DNA from: Ensifer aridi
GTDB taxonomy: Bacteria; Pseudomonadota; Alphaproteobacteria; Rhizobiales; Rhizobiaceae
Assembly (NCBI RefSeq): GCF_002078505.1
Contig: NZ_LUAV01000004.1
Location: 388,567-452,566 of the forward strand
DNA length: 64,000 bases
Reading direction: 5' to 3'
Shown one piece after another: positions 29,038-38,654 of this stretch. A model generated the notes under the pieces. The model was not told where the DNA came from. It was given only the letters and a program-made list of their open reading frames with translations, and searched no databases. Position 1 is the first letter of the stretch. Each line of letters opens with the position of its first letter. Both the position numbers and the translations under genes were made by a program.

Positions 29038-29736
29038 ATGAGTTTGATCGACACGGTGCGCAACACGCTGGTTCCGGTGCACAAGGAAGGCTATCGCTTC
29101 ATTGCGATCTTCTTCGTGGTTTCGCTGGTACTCGGTTTCGTATGGGAACCGCTGATGTGGATCGGCTTCGCGTTGACCGCCTGGTGTGCCTACTTCTTCC
29201 GCGATCCCGAACGGATGACGCCGATCGACGAGGATCTCGTCATCAGCCCGGCGGACGGCCGCGTGTCGTCGATCGCGACCGTGATCCCGCCCGAAGAACT
29301 GGGTCTCGGTTCGGAGCCGATGCTGCGCATCTCGGTCTTCATGAATGTCTTCGATTGCCATGTAAACCGTGCCCCAATGAGCGGCACCGTCCGCCGGATC
29401 GCTTACCGCGCCGGCAAGTTCGTGAATGCCGAACTTGACAAGGCAAGCCTTGAAAACGAACGCAACGGCCTCGTCATCGAGACAAAGCATGGCGCGATCG
29501 GCGTCGTTCAGATCGCTGGCCTGGTCGCCCGGCGTATCCTCTGCTGGACGACGGAAAATGCATCGCTCGAAACGGGCGAGCGCTTCGGCCTTATCCGCTT
29601 CGGTTCGCGCCTCGACGTGTTCCTGCCGCAAGGCGCTGAGCCGCGCGTCACGCTTGATCAGACGGCGGTCGGCGGCGAGACGGTGCTTGCTGAATTCGGT
29701 TCGGCCAAGGGGCCGGTTATCAGCCGTCGCGCGTGA
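29038..29736 (+). CDS. psd: Phosphatidylserine decarboxylase proenzyme
   Basis: 232 residues, the short (type II) form. Psd cleaves itself to make a pyruvoyl group and decarboxylates phosphatidylserine to phosphatidylethanolamine in the inner membrane. The self-cleavage site is visible in [12 protein letters not shown] near residue 190 (Gly-Ser bond), and the N-terminal part has hydrophobic segments ([14 protein letters not shown]). HVNRAPMSG is also conserved. GGAGAG precedes the ATG. pssA follows at once. Confidence 0.95.
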   Translation: MSLIDTVRNTLVPVHKEGYRFIAIFFVVSLVLGFVWEPLMWIGFALTAWCAYFFRDPERMTPIDEDLVISPADGRVSSIATVIPPEELGLGSEPMLRISVFMNVFDCHVNRAPMSGTVRRIAYRAGKFVNAELDKASLENERNGLVIETKHGAIGVVQIAGLVARRILCWTTENASLETGERFGLIRFGSRLDVFLPQGAEPRVTLDQTAVGGETVLAEFGSAKGPVISRRA

Positions 29737-29744
29737 GGATAGTC

Positions 29745-30605
29745 ATGGAAGAGCCTCGGCACGAAAACTCAGCGGGAGCCCCGGAAACCGTCGAAACGGC
29801 GGGTTCGCACGACAAGGCGCGCGGACCGCGGTTGCGCGAAATTCCGCTGCGCCTGATGGTCCCCAACATGATCACGGTCCTGGCGATCTGTGCCGGTCTC
29901 TCCGGCATCCGGCTCGCCTTCGAGAACCGCTTCGAACTCGCAGTCGCCATGGTTCTCCTTGCCGCCTTCCTCGACGGCATAGACGGACGCATAGCACGCC
30001 TGCTCAAGGCCACGTCGAGCTTCGGAGTCCAGATGGACTCGCTCGCCGATATCATCAATTTCGGCGTGGCCCCGGCGCTTGTGCTCTATGTTTTTCTGCT
30101 CGACCAAGCGCGTTCCGTTGGTTGGATCGCGGCGCTGATCTATGCGATCGCGGTGGGTTTGAGACTCGCCCGCTTCAACGTCATGGCCGAGCGCCAGGTC
30201 AAGGCGGCCTGGCAGTCTGAATATTTCGTCGGCGTTCCGGCGCCTGCCGGTGCCATACTGGTGCTGCTGCCCGTCTATATCGGGCTTCTCGGCCTCGCGC
30301 CGGACCGGATCTTCGCCCTGATCGCCTCGGTCTACACTGTGCTGATTGCATTTCTGATGGTCAGCCGCCTGCCGGTGTGGTCAGGCAAATCAGAGAATCG
30401 CGTCCGCCGCGATCTCGTGCTGCCCGCCATTCTCGTCGTCGTCCTCTATGTAGCGACGCTGATGACCTATACCTGGGAGACGATGGCCGTAACCGCTGTT
30501 GGATATTTGATCATCCTGCCGTTCGGCGCGCGCTCGTGGCAGCGCAAATACGGCGACTGGCCGGGGGGGCAGGACGGCGACGGCCTGCCGGGCTACAACG
30601 AATAG
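29745..30605 (+). CDS. pssA: CDP-diacylglycerol-serine O-phosphatidyltransferase
   Basis: 286 residues. PssA makes phosphatidylserine from CDP-diacylglycerol and serine, the step before Psd. The CDP-alcohol phosphatidyltransferase signature is complete in DGIDGRIARLLKATSSFG followed by VQMDSLAD; about eight membrane segments follow. I chose the ATG at 29745 because GAGGA lies five bases before it. A GTG at 29733 that overlaps the psd stop is the alternative and would add four residues. Confidence 0.95.
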   Translation: MEEPRHENSAGAPETVETAGSHDKARGPRLREIPLRLMVPNMITVLAICAGLSGIRLAFENRFELAVAMVLLAAFLDGIDGRIARLLKATSSFGVQMDSLADIINFGVAPALVLYVFLLDQARSVGWIAALIYAIAVGLRLARFNVMAERQVKAAWQSEYFVGVPAPAGAILVLLPVYIGLLGLAPDRIFALIASVYTVLIAFLMVSRLPVWSGKSENRVRRDLVLPAILVVVLYVATLMTYTWETMAVTAVGYLIILPFGARSWQRKYGDWPGGQDGDGLPGYNE

Positions 30606-30626
30606 CGACGAACGAGCTAGCGAGCG

Positions 30627-30731
30627 CCCCTCATCCGGCCTGCCGGCCACCTTCTCCCCACAAGCGGGGCGAGGGACACTCGCCGCGCGGCCTCATTTCC
30701 CTCTCCTCCGCTTGCGGGAGAGCGCCAATCT
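30627..30731. repeat. Dispersed rhizobial palindromic repeat
   Basis: A non-coding stretch containing CCCCTCATCCGGCCTGCCGG, then a CTCCCC...GGGGCGAG hairpin and a second hairpin CTCTCC...GGGAGAG. This composition matches the short palindromic units found many times in Rhizobiales genomes. It lies between the convergent pssA and SDR genes and may act as a bidirectional transcript end. Confidence 0.6.
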
Positions 30732-30748
30732 CAAGCGTATGCTTCCGC

Positions 30749-31489
30749 CTACTCCGGCAGCCGATAATCGACAATCTTCTTCTCGCGGACGATGAAGAGC
30801 TTGCCGGTTTCCGTCTGTTCGGGACCGAGGAGGGGCATCAGCGCCGCCGCGACCTCTGACGGATGCGGCACCGTTTCCGGATCTTCACCCGGCATCGCCT
30901 GCGCCCGCATCGCCGTCCGCGTAGCGCCCGGATCGACGCTGAGCACGCGCAAGGGCAGCCGCTGCGTCTCGTAGGCCCAGGTACGCGCCAGCGCTTCGAC
31001 CGCCGCCTTCGACGCGGAGTAGGGCCCCCAAAAGGGCTTGCACTTGTGGGCGGCGCTCGAGGAAAGGAGAAGCGCGCGGCCGGCATCGGAGCGGGTCAGC
31101 AGCGGCTCGAGCGAACGGATCAACCGCCAAGTGGCGGTGACGTTGATCGCCATCACCTTTTCGAAGACCTTGGCCTCCACATGTCCGATCGGCGAAATCG
31201 TGCCGAGCACGCCCGCATTGGCAACCATGATGTCGAGCTTGCCCCAGCGTTCGTTGATGGCGCCGCCGAGCTTGTCGATTGCCGCCATGTCGGCGAGATC
31301 GAAAGGAACGAGCGTTGCCGAACCGCCCACGGCCTTGATCGCGTCGTCCAGCTCTTCGAGGCCGCCGACGGTGCGGGCGCATGCGATCACATGCGCTCCT
31401 GCCTTGGCGAGTTCGAGGGCAGTGAAATAGCCGATGCCGCGCGATGCGCCGGTGACGACGGCGATCCGGTCTTTCAGATTGGGCGTCAT
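30749..31489 (-). CDS. Short-chain dehydrogenase/reductase
   Basis: 246 residues, classical SDR. The cofactor motif TGASRGIG, the NAG motif (VANAGVLG) and the active-site SSSAAH with YSASKAA are present, so catalysis with NAD(P) is expected; the substrate is unknown. The ATG at 31489 lies ten bases after the purF stop, so it is read through from purF. A longer frame extends into the end of purF without support. Confidence 0.9.
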   Translation of the reverse strand: MTPNLKDRIAVVTGASRGIGYFTALELAKAGAHVIACARTVGGLEELDDAIKAVGGSATLVPFDLADMAAIDKLGGAINERWGKLDIMVANAGVLGTISPIGHVEAKVFEKVMAINVTATWRLIRSLEPLLTRSDAGRALLLSSSAAHKCKPFWGPYSASKAAVEALARTWAYETQRLPLRVLSVDPGATRTAMRAQAMPGEDPETVPHPSEVAAALMPLLGPEQTETGKLFIVREKKIVDYRLPE

Positions 31490-31499
31490 GTTGTCGTTG

Positions 31500-32990
31500 T
31501 TATCCGTTGCTGGCGAGAACCGAGAGCTTGCGGACGTTGCTCGCAGCCTCCTGGTCGAGAAGACGGGTCGGGTAGTCGCCGGTGAAGTAATGATCGGTGA
31601 ATTGCGGCGCCTGCGGGTCGCGCGGCACGCCGCCGACGGCGCGGTAAAGCCCGTCGATCGACAGGAACTCGAGCGAGTCGGCGCCGATGTAGCGACACAT
31701 CGAGGCGAGGTCCGAATGCTGGTTGGCAAGCAGCTTGTCGCGGTCCGGCGTGTCGATGCCGTAGAAGTCCGGGTGGAAGATCATCGGGCTTGCGACGCGG
31801 ATATGCACTTCGCGCGCACCGGCGTCCCGGATCATCTGAACGATCTTGACCGAGGTGGTGCCGCGCACGATCGAGTCGTCAACGAGCACGACGCGCTTGC
31901 CGGCGATCATCGCCCGGTTGGCGGAATGCTTCAGCTTGACGCCGAAGGCGCGAATCTGCTGCGTCGGTTCGATGAAGGTCCGTCCGACATAGTGGTTCCG
32001 GATGATGCCGTATTCGAAGGGGATGCCGCTCTGCTGTGCGTAGCCGAGCGCGGCCGGAGTGCCGCCGTCGGGTACAGGAACGACAACATCCGCCTCGACG
32101 GGCGATTCCTTGGCGAGATTGCTGCCCATGTTCTTGCGCGCCACGTAAACGCTGCGGCCGCCGACGACCGAGTCCGGACGGGCGAAGTAAACATATTCAA
32201 AGAGGCAGAGGCGTTCAGGCCGCCTGGATTCCGGCTTACGCGCGTCGACCGAGATCGAGCCGTCCGGCTGGATCTCGCAAATGACCACTTCGCCGTTCTC
32301 GATGTCACGGATGTACTTGGCGCCAATGATGTCGAGAGCGCAGGTTTCCGAGCAGAAGATCGGCTTGCCGTCGAGCTCGCCCATTACGAGCGGGCGGATG
32401 CCGATCGGGTCGCGCGCAGCGATCAGCTTGGTTCGCGTCATCGCCAGCATCGAATAACCGCCTTCCATCTGGCGGATGGCGTCGATGAAGCGATCGGAGG
32501 AGGAGGTCTGCTTGGAGCGGGCGATGAGGTGAAGGACGACTTCGGTGTCCGAGGTCGACTGACAGATAGCGCCGTCGGCGATCAGCTGGCGGCGGAGCGT
32601 CAGGCCATTGGTGAAGTTGCCGTTATGGGCGATAGCGATGCCGCCGACTTCGAGCTCGGCAAAGAGCGGCTGGACGTTACGCAGTGCCACTTCGCCGGTC
32701 GTCGAGTAGCGCGTATGCCCGATGGAAATGTATCCTGGCAGCTTCGCGAGCGTCGCCGGATCGGTATAGTGGTCTCCGACGAGACCCATGCGCTTTTCGG
32801 TATAGAATTGCTTGCCGTCGAAGGTGACGATGCCGGCCGCTTCCTGTCCGCGATGCTGCAGCGCGTGCAGACCCAGCGCCGTCAGCGCGGCGGCGTCCGG
32901 ATGCCCGAGAATGCCGAAAACGCCGCACTCCTCGTGGAGGGTGTCGCCGTCGAGTTCATCGTGGATTTCGCTGGATCTGAGATCGGTCAT
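31500..32990 (-). CDS. purF: Amidophosphoribosyltransferase
   Basis: 496 residues. PurF starts purine synthesis by converting PRPP and glutamine to phosphoribosylamine. The N-terminal 21 residues form the propeptide; Cys22 (EECGVFG) is the glutaminase nucleophile. The phosphoribosyltransferase site is visible in VVLVDDSIVRGTTS. A perfect hairpin lies upstream, ending the cvpA transcript. The SDR gene follows after ten bases. Confidence 0.97.
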   Translation of the reverse strand: MTDLRSSEIHDELDGDTLHEECGVFGILGHPDAAALTALGLHALQHRGQEAAGIVTFDGKQFYTEKRMGLVGDHYTDPATLAKLPGYISIGHTRYSTTGEVALRNVQPLFAELEVGGIAIAHNGNFTNGLTLRRQLIADGAICQSTSDTEVVLHLIARSKQTSSSDRFIDAIRQMEGGYSMLAMTRTKLIAARDPIGIRPLVMGELDGKPIFCSETCALDIIGAKYIRDIENGEVVICEIQPDGSISVDARKPESRRPERLCLFEYVYFARPDSVVGGRSVYVARKNMGSNLAKESPVEADVVVPVPDGGTPAALGYAQQSGIPFEYGIIRNHYVGRTFIEPTQQIRAFGVKLKHSANRAMIAGKRVVLVDDSIVRGTTSVKIVQMIRDAGAREVHIRVASPMIFHPDFYGIDTPDRDKLLANQHSDLASMCRYIGADSLEFLSIDGLYRAVGGVPRDPQAPQFTDHYFTGDYPTRLLDQEAASNVRKLSVLASNG

Positions 32991-33090
32991 CGCAATTCGC
33001 CTTTGCTCCGTGCCGTGCGCATATCGTGATCAGGCCGCCAGTCGTCAAGCGATCTTAGCCGAAAACACTGGCAAGCGTCATTCCAAATGG

Positions 33091-33115
33091 ACAAAGCCCG
33101 CACAGCGGGCTTTGT
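33091..33115 (-). terminator. Rho-independent terminator after cvpA
   Basis: Perfect 11 bp stem (ACAAAGCCCGC / GCGGGCTTTGT), three-base loop, 20 bases past the cvpA stop; the minus-strand transcript continues with CCATTT, so the U tract is imperfect. Confidence 0.75.
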
Positions 33116-33134
33116 CGCGGATATCCTCTTGGCG

Positions 33135-33734
33135 TCAGCCGTTCGTCGCCGGCGCTTCCTCGACGGGGGCCTGCTCGGTGGCGGACGGCGGGTTCTCGCT
33201 CTCGCCTTCGCCCGTCGTGTCCTTGCCGCGCAGGCGGTCGAGAATGGTGGCGTCCGCCTCTTCGGGCAGCAGGGCGATCAGCTGATTGCCCAGATTGTCG
33301 AGCAGCGGCTTCGATTTCGCCTGGGTCACCCAGATCGGCTGCTGTGGCGGCGCTACCAGCCAGTTGAAGAACAGCATGGCGACGACCACCAGAAGAATCC
33401 CGCGCGCCGCGCCGAATAGGAACCCGAGCGTGCGGTCGAGCGCGCCGATGCGGCTGTCGATGATGAAATCGGCGATCCGCATCGTGATGAAGGAGATAAT
33501 GATCAGCGCGATGAGAAAGATCACGGCGGCAGAGCCGATCATCGCGACCGTGTCGCTGCTCGTGTACTGCCTGGCATAGGGCAGCAGATGCGGATAGAGG
33601 AAATAGGCGGCGGCCGCGGCGCCGACCCAGCTCGCCACCGACAGAACCTCGCGCGAGAACCCTCTGACCATTGCGAGGATGGCCGAAAACAGCGCGACGC
33701 CGAGAACGATACCGTCGAGAATTGTGATGGGCAT
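33135..33734 (-). CDS. cvpA: CvpA-family membrane protein
   Basis: 199 residues with about four membrane helices (LDGIVLGVALFSAILAMVRG at the start) and the conserved RGFSREVLS motif. CvpA is an inner-membrane protein needed for colicin V production in E. coli and linked to envelope homeostasis; it is often beside purF, as here. The C-terminal tail is acidic and Pro-rich. AAGGA precedes the ATG at 33734; upstream in-frame codons lack support. Confidence 0.92.
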   Translation of the reverse strand: MPITILDGIVLGVALFSAILAMVRGFSREVLSVASWVGAAAAAYFLYPHLLPYARQYTSSDTVAMIGSAAVIFLIALIIISFITMRIADFIIDSRIGALDRTLGFLFGAARGILLVVVAMLFFNWLVAPPQQPIWVTQAKSKPLLDNLGNQLIALLPEEADATILDRLRGKDTTGEGESENPPSATEQAPVEEAPATNG

Positions 33735-33878
33735 GTTGTCCTTACTCCGACCCGGTTTCGACTCGGGTCTTACCAAGCTTATCCGCCACCGGCCTTGTCC
33801 GCACGCGTTCAGAACGTCTTTCCACCGCAATCGCCAAGCGGGACCTCTCGAAGGATGCTTCCGGGCGCGGCCAATCTG

Positions 33879-35279
33879 TCAGTCCTCGTCCGCCTGCTGC
33901 AGAGCGCGCCGTGATCCAGCGATACGCGCCACCAGATCCGGCAGGCTTTCCATCTCGCTCCACCGGCCGGCGCCGTTCCTTGGCAACTCGGTCGAGGCAG
34001 ATGGCAATACGGCCTGGGAGAAACCGAGCTTCTCGGCTTCCTTGAGACGTTGGGCGGTATGCGCAACCGGCCGGACGGCGCCCGACAAGCTGACTTCGCC
34101 GAAATAGACGCAATCGGCCGGAAGGGCAAGCCCGGCGAGCGACGAAACCAGTGCGGAGGCGACCGCGAGATCGGCGGCCGGTTCGGAAACGCGATAGCCC
34201 CCCGCTACGTTGAGATAGACGTCGTGCTGGCCGAGGCGGACGCCGCAATGGGCTTCGAGCACTGCGAGGATCATCGAGAGCCGCGCCGAGTCCCAGCCGA
34301 CGACGGCGCGGCGCGGCGTTCCGAGAGAGGTGGGCGCCACGAGCGCCTGGACTTCCACGAGCACCGGCCGCGTTCCCTCCATGCCCGCGAAGACGGCGGC
34401 ACCCGGCGATTTCTCGTTGCGTTCCCCGAGGAAGAGCTCTGAGGGGTTAGCGACCTCGCGCAGGCCCTTGTCCGACATCTCGAACACGCCGATCTCGTCG
34501 GTCGGCCCGAAGCGGTTCTTCACTGTCCTCAGGATGCGGTAATGATGGCCGCGGTCGCCCTCGAAATAGAGGACCGCGTCGACCATGTGCTCGACGACGC
34601 GCGGACCGGCGATCTGACCCTCCTTGGTCACATGGCCGACGAGCACGACCGCGGTGCCGGTCTGCTTGGCGAAACGGATCATCGCCTGCACGCCGGTGCG
34701 CACCTGCGTCACGGTCCCCGGAGCGGAATCGACGATGTCGCTCCAGAGCGTCTGGATCGAGTCGATGATCACGAGATCCGGGCGCTTGCCTTCGGAAAGT
34801 GTCGCGAGGATGTCCTCGACATTGGTCTCGGCGGCGAGAAGCACATCGCTGTCGGCAGCGCCGAGCCGCTGTGCGCGCAGCCGCACCTGCGCGACTGCCT
34901 CTTCGCCGGACACATAGATGACCCGATGCTTTCGACGCGCAAGCGCGGCTGCGGCCTGCATCAGCACCGTCGATTTGCCAATCCCCGGATCGCCGCCGAC
35001 GAGCAGCGCCGAGCCGCGGACGAAGCCGCCGCCGGTCACGCGGTCGAGCTCGGATATGCCGGTCTCGATGCGCGGTGCATCCTCAATCTCGCCGGAGAGC
35101 GTCGTGAGCGCCACCGGCCGACCCTTCTTCGGCGTGCGGGAGGGACCGCCGCCGATGCCGGCCGTCGGGTCCTCTTCGATGATCGTGTTCCACTCGGCGC
35201 AGCCGTCGCACTTGCCCGCCCAGCGGGAATGGACTGTGCCGCAATTCTGGCAGATGAACTGGGTGCGGGCTTTCGCCAT
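33879..35279 (-). CDS. radA: DNA repair protein RadA
   Basis: 466 residues. The zinc finger (C10, C13, C24, C27) is followed by the RecA-like ATPase with Walker A GDPGIGKST (about 96-104), the RadA-specific KNRFG motif and a C-terminal Lon-protease-like domain (DLAVASALVSSLAGL). RadA promotes branch migration during recombinational repair. It lies between alr and cvpA on the same strand; the gaps of about 118 and 144 bases hold no clear terminator. Confidence 0.96.
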   Translation of the reverse strand: MAKARTQFICQNCGTVHSRWAGKCDGCAEWNTIIEEDPTAGIGGGPSRTPKKGRPVALTTLSGEIEDAPRIETGISELDRVTGGGFVRGSALLVGGDPGIGKSTVLMQAAAALARRKHRVIYVSGEEAVAQVRLRAQRLGAADSDVLLAAETNVEDILATLSEGKRPDLVIIDSIQTLWSDIVDSAPGTVTQVRTGVQAMIRFAKQTGTAVVLVGHVTKEGQIAGPRVVEHMVDAVLYFEGDRGHHYRILRTVKNRFGPTDEIGVFEMSDKGLREVANPSELFLGERNEKSPGAAVFAGMEGTRPVLVEVQALVAPTSLGTPRRAVVGWDSARLSMILAVLEAHCGVRLGQHDVYLNVAGGYRVSEPAADLAVASALVSSLAGLALPADCVYFGEVSLSGAVRPVAHTAQRLKEAEKLGFSQAVLPSASTELPRNGAGRWSEMESLPDLVARIAGSRRALQQADED

Positions 35280-35397
35280 TGGTATCAGCTTTCGGAAATT
35301 TGCAGGAAGGCAGAACCGACTGCCGTCGGAGAATCACTCTCTCCCGGCCACATAATGCCGCGAAATCGTGTTTGAAAGGATTTCCTCTGTGCCTGCT

Positions 35398-36537
35398 TCA
35401 AGCGCCGCCGACATAGGTTCGATGATAGCGGCGTCCAAGGCTCGTCAGCAGTTCGTAGCCGATCGTGCCGCCGGCGCGTGCGACGTCGTCGATGGCGACG
35501 TTGCGGCCGAAGAGCTCGATATAGTCGCCGGGGCGCACGGCGTTTTCCGGCAGGTCGGTGACATCGAAAAGACTCAAGTCCATCGTCACCCGGCCGACAT
35601 GCGGCACCTTTCTGCCATGCAGGAAGCCGAAGGCGCCGGAGGGCGTCGACTGCCGGAGTGTCACGCCGCCGCCCGAGACCGAACGATGGTAGCCGTCGGC
35701 ATAGCCGATCGCGACCGTAGCGATGCGACTGTCGCGGGTGAACAGCGCGGAGGCGCCGTAGCTTGCCGTGCCGCCGGAGGGAACCGTCCGGACTTGGATG
35801 ATGCGCGCTTCCGCAGTAACGACCGGCTTCATGGGGTTGACGGCACCGCTGACGGCCTCGCCGCCATAGACGGCGATCCCCGGACGGGTGAGGTCGAAGT
35901 GGTAATCCTCGCCGAGAAACACGCCGCCGGAATTGGCGAGACTCGCCGGCACGCCGTCGAAGGCGGCCGTCACCTCGCGGAAGCGCTGAAGCTGATAAAG
36001 GTTCATCGGGTGCTTCGGATCGTCGGCGCAGGCGAGATGGCTCATCACCAGCACGGGCGAAAAACTTGCAGGACGCGCCGGGTCGTGGGCGAGAGCGATC
36101 GCCTCCTCGACGGAGAGGCCGAGCCGGTTCATGCCGGTGTCGACGTGGAGCACGCAGGGATATTCACCATGTTCGGAAAGCGCGGCCATGAAGACGGCAA
36201 GCTGCTCCTCCGAATTGATGATCGGCACGAGGTCGTTGGCGAAGAAAAGCTCCTCATTGCCCGGCCACATGCCGGCAAGGATATAGATGCGCGCCTCGGG
36301 TATGAGCGGGCGAAGCTCCGCGCCTTCTTCCACGCTGGCGACGAAGAAATCGCGCGCGCCGGCGGCGTAAAGCGTCGGTGCCGCTTGAGCGAGGCCGATT
36401 CCATAGGCATCGGCCTTGAGCACGGCGGCCGCGCGTGCCTTGCCCGAGAGCTCGTTCATGGTCCGCCAATTGTCGGCGAGGGCAGTGAGGTCGATGGTGA
36501 GCCGGTTGGAGGCGGCAAGAAATTCGGGACTGTGCAT
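35398..36537 (-). CDS. alr: Alanine racemase
   Basis: 379 residues. Alr interconverts L- and D-alanine with PLP for peptidoglycan. The lysine that binds PLP is in AVLKADAYGIG (about K41); the second catalytic residue is probably the tyrosine in GTASYGASALF. The ATG at 36537 has AGGAAGAG at good spacing. It is divergent from the AraC-type gene, 140 bases away. Confidence 0.95.
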   Translation of the reverse strand: MHSPEFLAASNRLTIDLTALADNWRTMNELSGKARAAAVLKADAYGIGLAQAAPTLYAAGARDFFVASVEEGAELRPLIPEARIYILAGMWPGNEELFFANDLVPIINSEEQLAVFMAALSEHGEYPCVLHVDTGMNRLGLSVEEAIALAHDPARPASFSPVLVMSHLACADDPKHPMNLYQLQRFREVTAAFDGVPASLANSGGVFLGEDYHFDLTRPGIAVYGGEAVSGAVNPMKPVVTAEARIIQVRTVPSGGTASYGASALFTRDSRIATVAIGYADGYHRSVSGGGVTLRQSTPSGAFGFLHGRKVPHVGRVTMDLSLFDVTDLPENAVRPGDYIELFGRNVAIDDVARAGGTIGYELLTSLGRRYHRTYVGGA

Positions 36538-36677
36538 AAGGCAAGCTCTTCCTGGTGAAGCCGCAGCATTACATACAAGCGCGGGAGGCGGCAAACTGCT
36601 TCGCCCGGATGAGGTACGCGATCGCGACGAGCACTTTTGTACAAGACCGATCCTCTTCACGCCGGTAGGATTGGCCG

Positions 36678-37535
36678 ATGCAGACGATTTCTCAGGAACA
36701 GGCCATCGAGGCGATGCCGCTTCAGGGGGCCGAGCAGACCCGGTTCTGGCGGGACGGCCGCTTCAAGGGCATGGAGTGCCTGAGTGCGACCTTCATAACT
36801 CACGAATTTGCGCCGCATGCGCATGACACGTTCAGCATCGGCGCCATCGAGGCGGGGTCGCAGATCAGCACGATCAAGGGCGAGCGCTCGCAGACAGGAC
36901 CGGGCGATCTCTATCTCATCAATCCGGACGAGGTGCATGACGGGCATCCGGGCAACGACGGCTATCGCTACCGGATGATCTATCCGACCGTGGAACTGGT
37001 CGTCGAGGTTCTCGAGGACGTCACCGGGCGCACGTTCCAGGGTACTCCCTCGTTTTCGCGGCAGTGGCTGACGGCACCGGAACTCGCCGCCGCTTTTCAT
37101 CGCGCGCACCGCACGCTGGAGGGCAAAGTCGGTGCGCTGGAGGCGGACGAGGGCATGTTCAGCTTTCTGGCGACGCTGTTCCAGCGGCATGGAAGCGCTA
37201 TCATCCTTCCGCCCCGGACGCGCGAGAGTTCCGCCGTGCATCGCGTTCGCGATTATCTGCTTGCCAATTACTCGACCGACGTCGGCCTTGACGAGCTTGC
37301 GAAAGTGGCCGGTCTCAGCCGGGCGCATCTGATCCGCGCGTTTCGCAAGGAGTTCCATATCACCCCGCATGCCTTTCTTACCGACAAACGCGTGCGCGAG
37401 GCGAAGACGCTTCTGCGTCAAGGCTGGTCCGCCGCCGACACTGCCTATCATTGCGGCTTTGCCGATCAGGCGCACTTTACACGGCATTTCAAGGCGAGGA
37501 CCGGCGTGACGCCTGGGGCCTTCCGCACCGGCTGA
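36678..37535 (+). CDS. AraC-family transcriptional regulator
   Basis: 285 residues. The N-terminal cupin sensor (FAPHAHDTFSIGAIEAG, LINPDEVHDGHP) is followed by the AraC DNA-binding domain (about 185-285), with the two helix-turn-helix units in DELAKVAGLSRAHLIRAFRK and DTAYHCGFADQAHFTRHFK. It lies directly upstream of azlC-azlD in the same direction, so it likely controls that exporter; the inducer may be an amino acid, which is inference. Confidence 0.9.
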   Translation: MQTISQEQAIEAMPLQGAEQTRFWRDGRFKGMECLSATFITHEFAPHAHDTFSIGAIEAGSQISTIKGERSQTGPGDLYLINPDEVHDGHPGNDGYRYRMIYPTVELVVEVLEDVTGRTFQGTPSFSRQWLTAPELAAAFHRAHRTLEGKVGALEADEGMFSFLATLFQRHGSAIILPPRTRESSAVHRVRDYLLANYSTDVGLDELAKVAGLSRAHLIRAFRKEFHITPHAFLTDKRVREAKTLLRQGWSAADTAYHCGFADQAHFTRHFKARTGVTPGAFRTG

Positions 37536-37609
37536 TCACTTTCGTTCAAGACGCGTCGTCTGCATTCCTTGTAGGGCTCTCGGCCATACAACGATGGAGA
37601 TCGCAGACG

Positions 37610-38311
37610 ATGAAAAGGGCAGGGATTTTTGACGAATTTGCCGGCGGCGCGCGGGCGATGGCTCCGCTTATCGTCGCTGTAATGCCGATTGGGCTCGTCT
37701 TTGGAGCGGTCGCCGCCGCAAAGGGCTTGTCAAGCCTCGAAGTGCTGCTGATGAGCGCCCTTGTCTTCGCCGGCGGCTCGCAATTTGTGGCCATGGATAT
37801 CTGGACGCACCCGGCATCCTGGAGTGCGCTCGCCTTCTCAGGCTTGCTCGTCAATATCCGTCACGTGCTGATGAGTGCTTCGATCGGCACGAAAATGCCG
37901 GCCTTCTCTGGCCCGGCGAAATATGCGGCGATGCTGCTGCTTGCCGACGAGATCTGGGCGATGGCGGAGTTTCGCGCCGGAGGGACACGGCTCACGCCCG
38001 CCTGGTATGCGGGCCTGGCGCTGCCGTTCTATTGCGTCTGGGTGTTGACCAGCCTTGCCGGTTCCATCGCAGGCGCCTTCGTGGGAGATCCGAAGACGAT
38101 CGGTCTCGATTTCGCGTTCCCAGCGGTTTTCATCGTTCTGGTCATGGGTTTCTGGAAGGGACGCGAAGCCGGTGCGGTGCTGGCGGCGAGTGCGGTGGCG
38201 GCGGTGATCGCCGATCAATTCCTGCCCGGCGTCTGGTACATCGCCGCCGGGGCCGCCGCGGGCGTTGCCGCCACTCTCTTCGCCAGCCAACGCCGGGAGG
38301 CTTGCGCATGA
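37610..38311 (+). CDS. azlC: Branched-chain amino acid exporter large subunit, AzlC family
   Basis: 233 residues with about seven hydrophobic segments. The motif APLIVAVMPIGLVFGAVAA and FAGGSQFVAMDIW are typical of AzlC/YgaZ, which exports valine and related amino acids with AzlD. GGAGA lies nine bases before the ATG at 37610. The stop overlaps the azlD start (ATGA). Confidence 0.92.
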   Translation: MKRAGIFDEFAGGARAMAPLIVAVMPIGLVFGAVAAAKGLSSLEVLLMSALVFAGGSQFVAMDIWTHPASWSALAFSGLLVNIRHVLMSASIGTKMPAFSGPAKYAAMLLLADEIWAMAEFRAGGTRLTPAWYAGLALPFYCVWVLTSLAGSIAGAFVGDPKTIGLDFAFPAVFIVLVMGFWKGREAGAVLAASAVAAVIADQFLPGVWYIAAGAAAGVAATLFASQRREACA

Positions 38312-38613
38312 CGCTCGATCCGAACACGCTTCTCGCGATTGTCGCCATGGCGGTGGCGACCGTGCTGACCCGCATCGGCGGTCTTGTTCTCATCCGTTTC
38401 GTGACCATCGGTCCCCAGCAGAAACGAGCGCTGGATGCCATCCCGCCGGCTGTGCTGATGGCCGTCATCGCTCCGACGGCGTTCGTCACCGGACCAGCCG
38501 AGACCTTGGCCGCCTTGGCTACCGCAATTGTCGCCACGCGGTTGCCGCTGCTTGCGGCCGTAGCGACCGGCGTGATTGTCGTGGCCGTTGCGAGAGCGTC
38601 GATAGGGGCGTGA
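38308..38613 (+). CDS. azlD: Branched-chain amino acid exporter small subunit, AzlD family
   Basis: 101 residues, three to four hydrophobic helices (LLAIVAMAVATVLTRIGGLV), the usual size and form of AzlD/YgaH. It forms the transporter with AzlC and is coupled to it by a four-base overlap. It converges on dnaB, whose stop lies 41 bases away. Confidence 0.9.
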   Translation: MTLDPNTLLAIVAMAVATVLTRIGGLVLIRFVTIGPQQKRALDAIPPAVLMAVIAPTAFVTGPAETLAALATAIVATRLPLLAAVATGVIVVAVARASIGA

Positions 38614-38654
38614 AGGCTGGAGCTACGCTGGACTTCCGCCCCTCAACCGCCCGA

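Noticed and set aside
31434..33029. A 531-codon plus-strand frame opposite purF
   Set aside because: purF is unmistakable on the other strand; this frame is a shadow.
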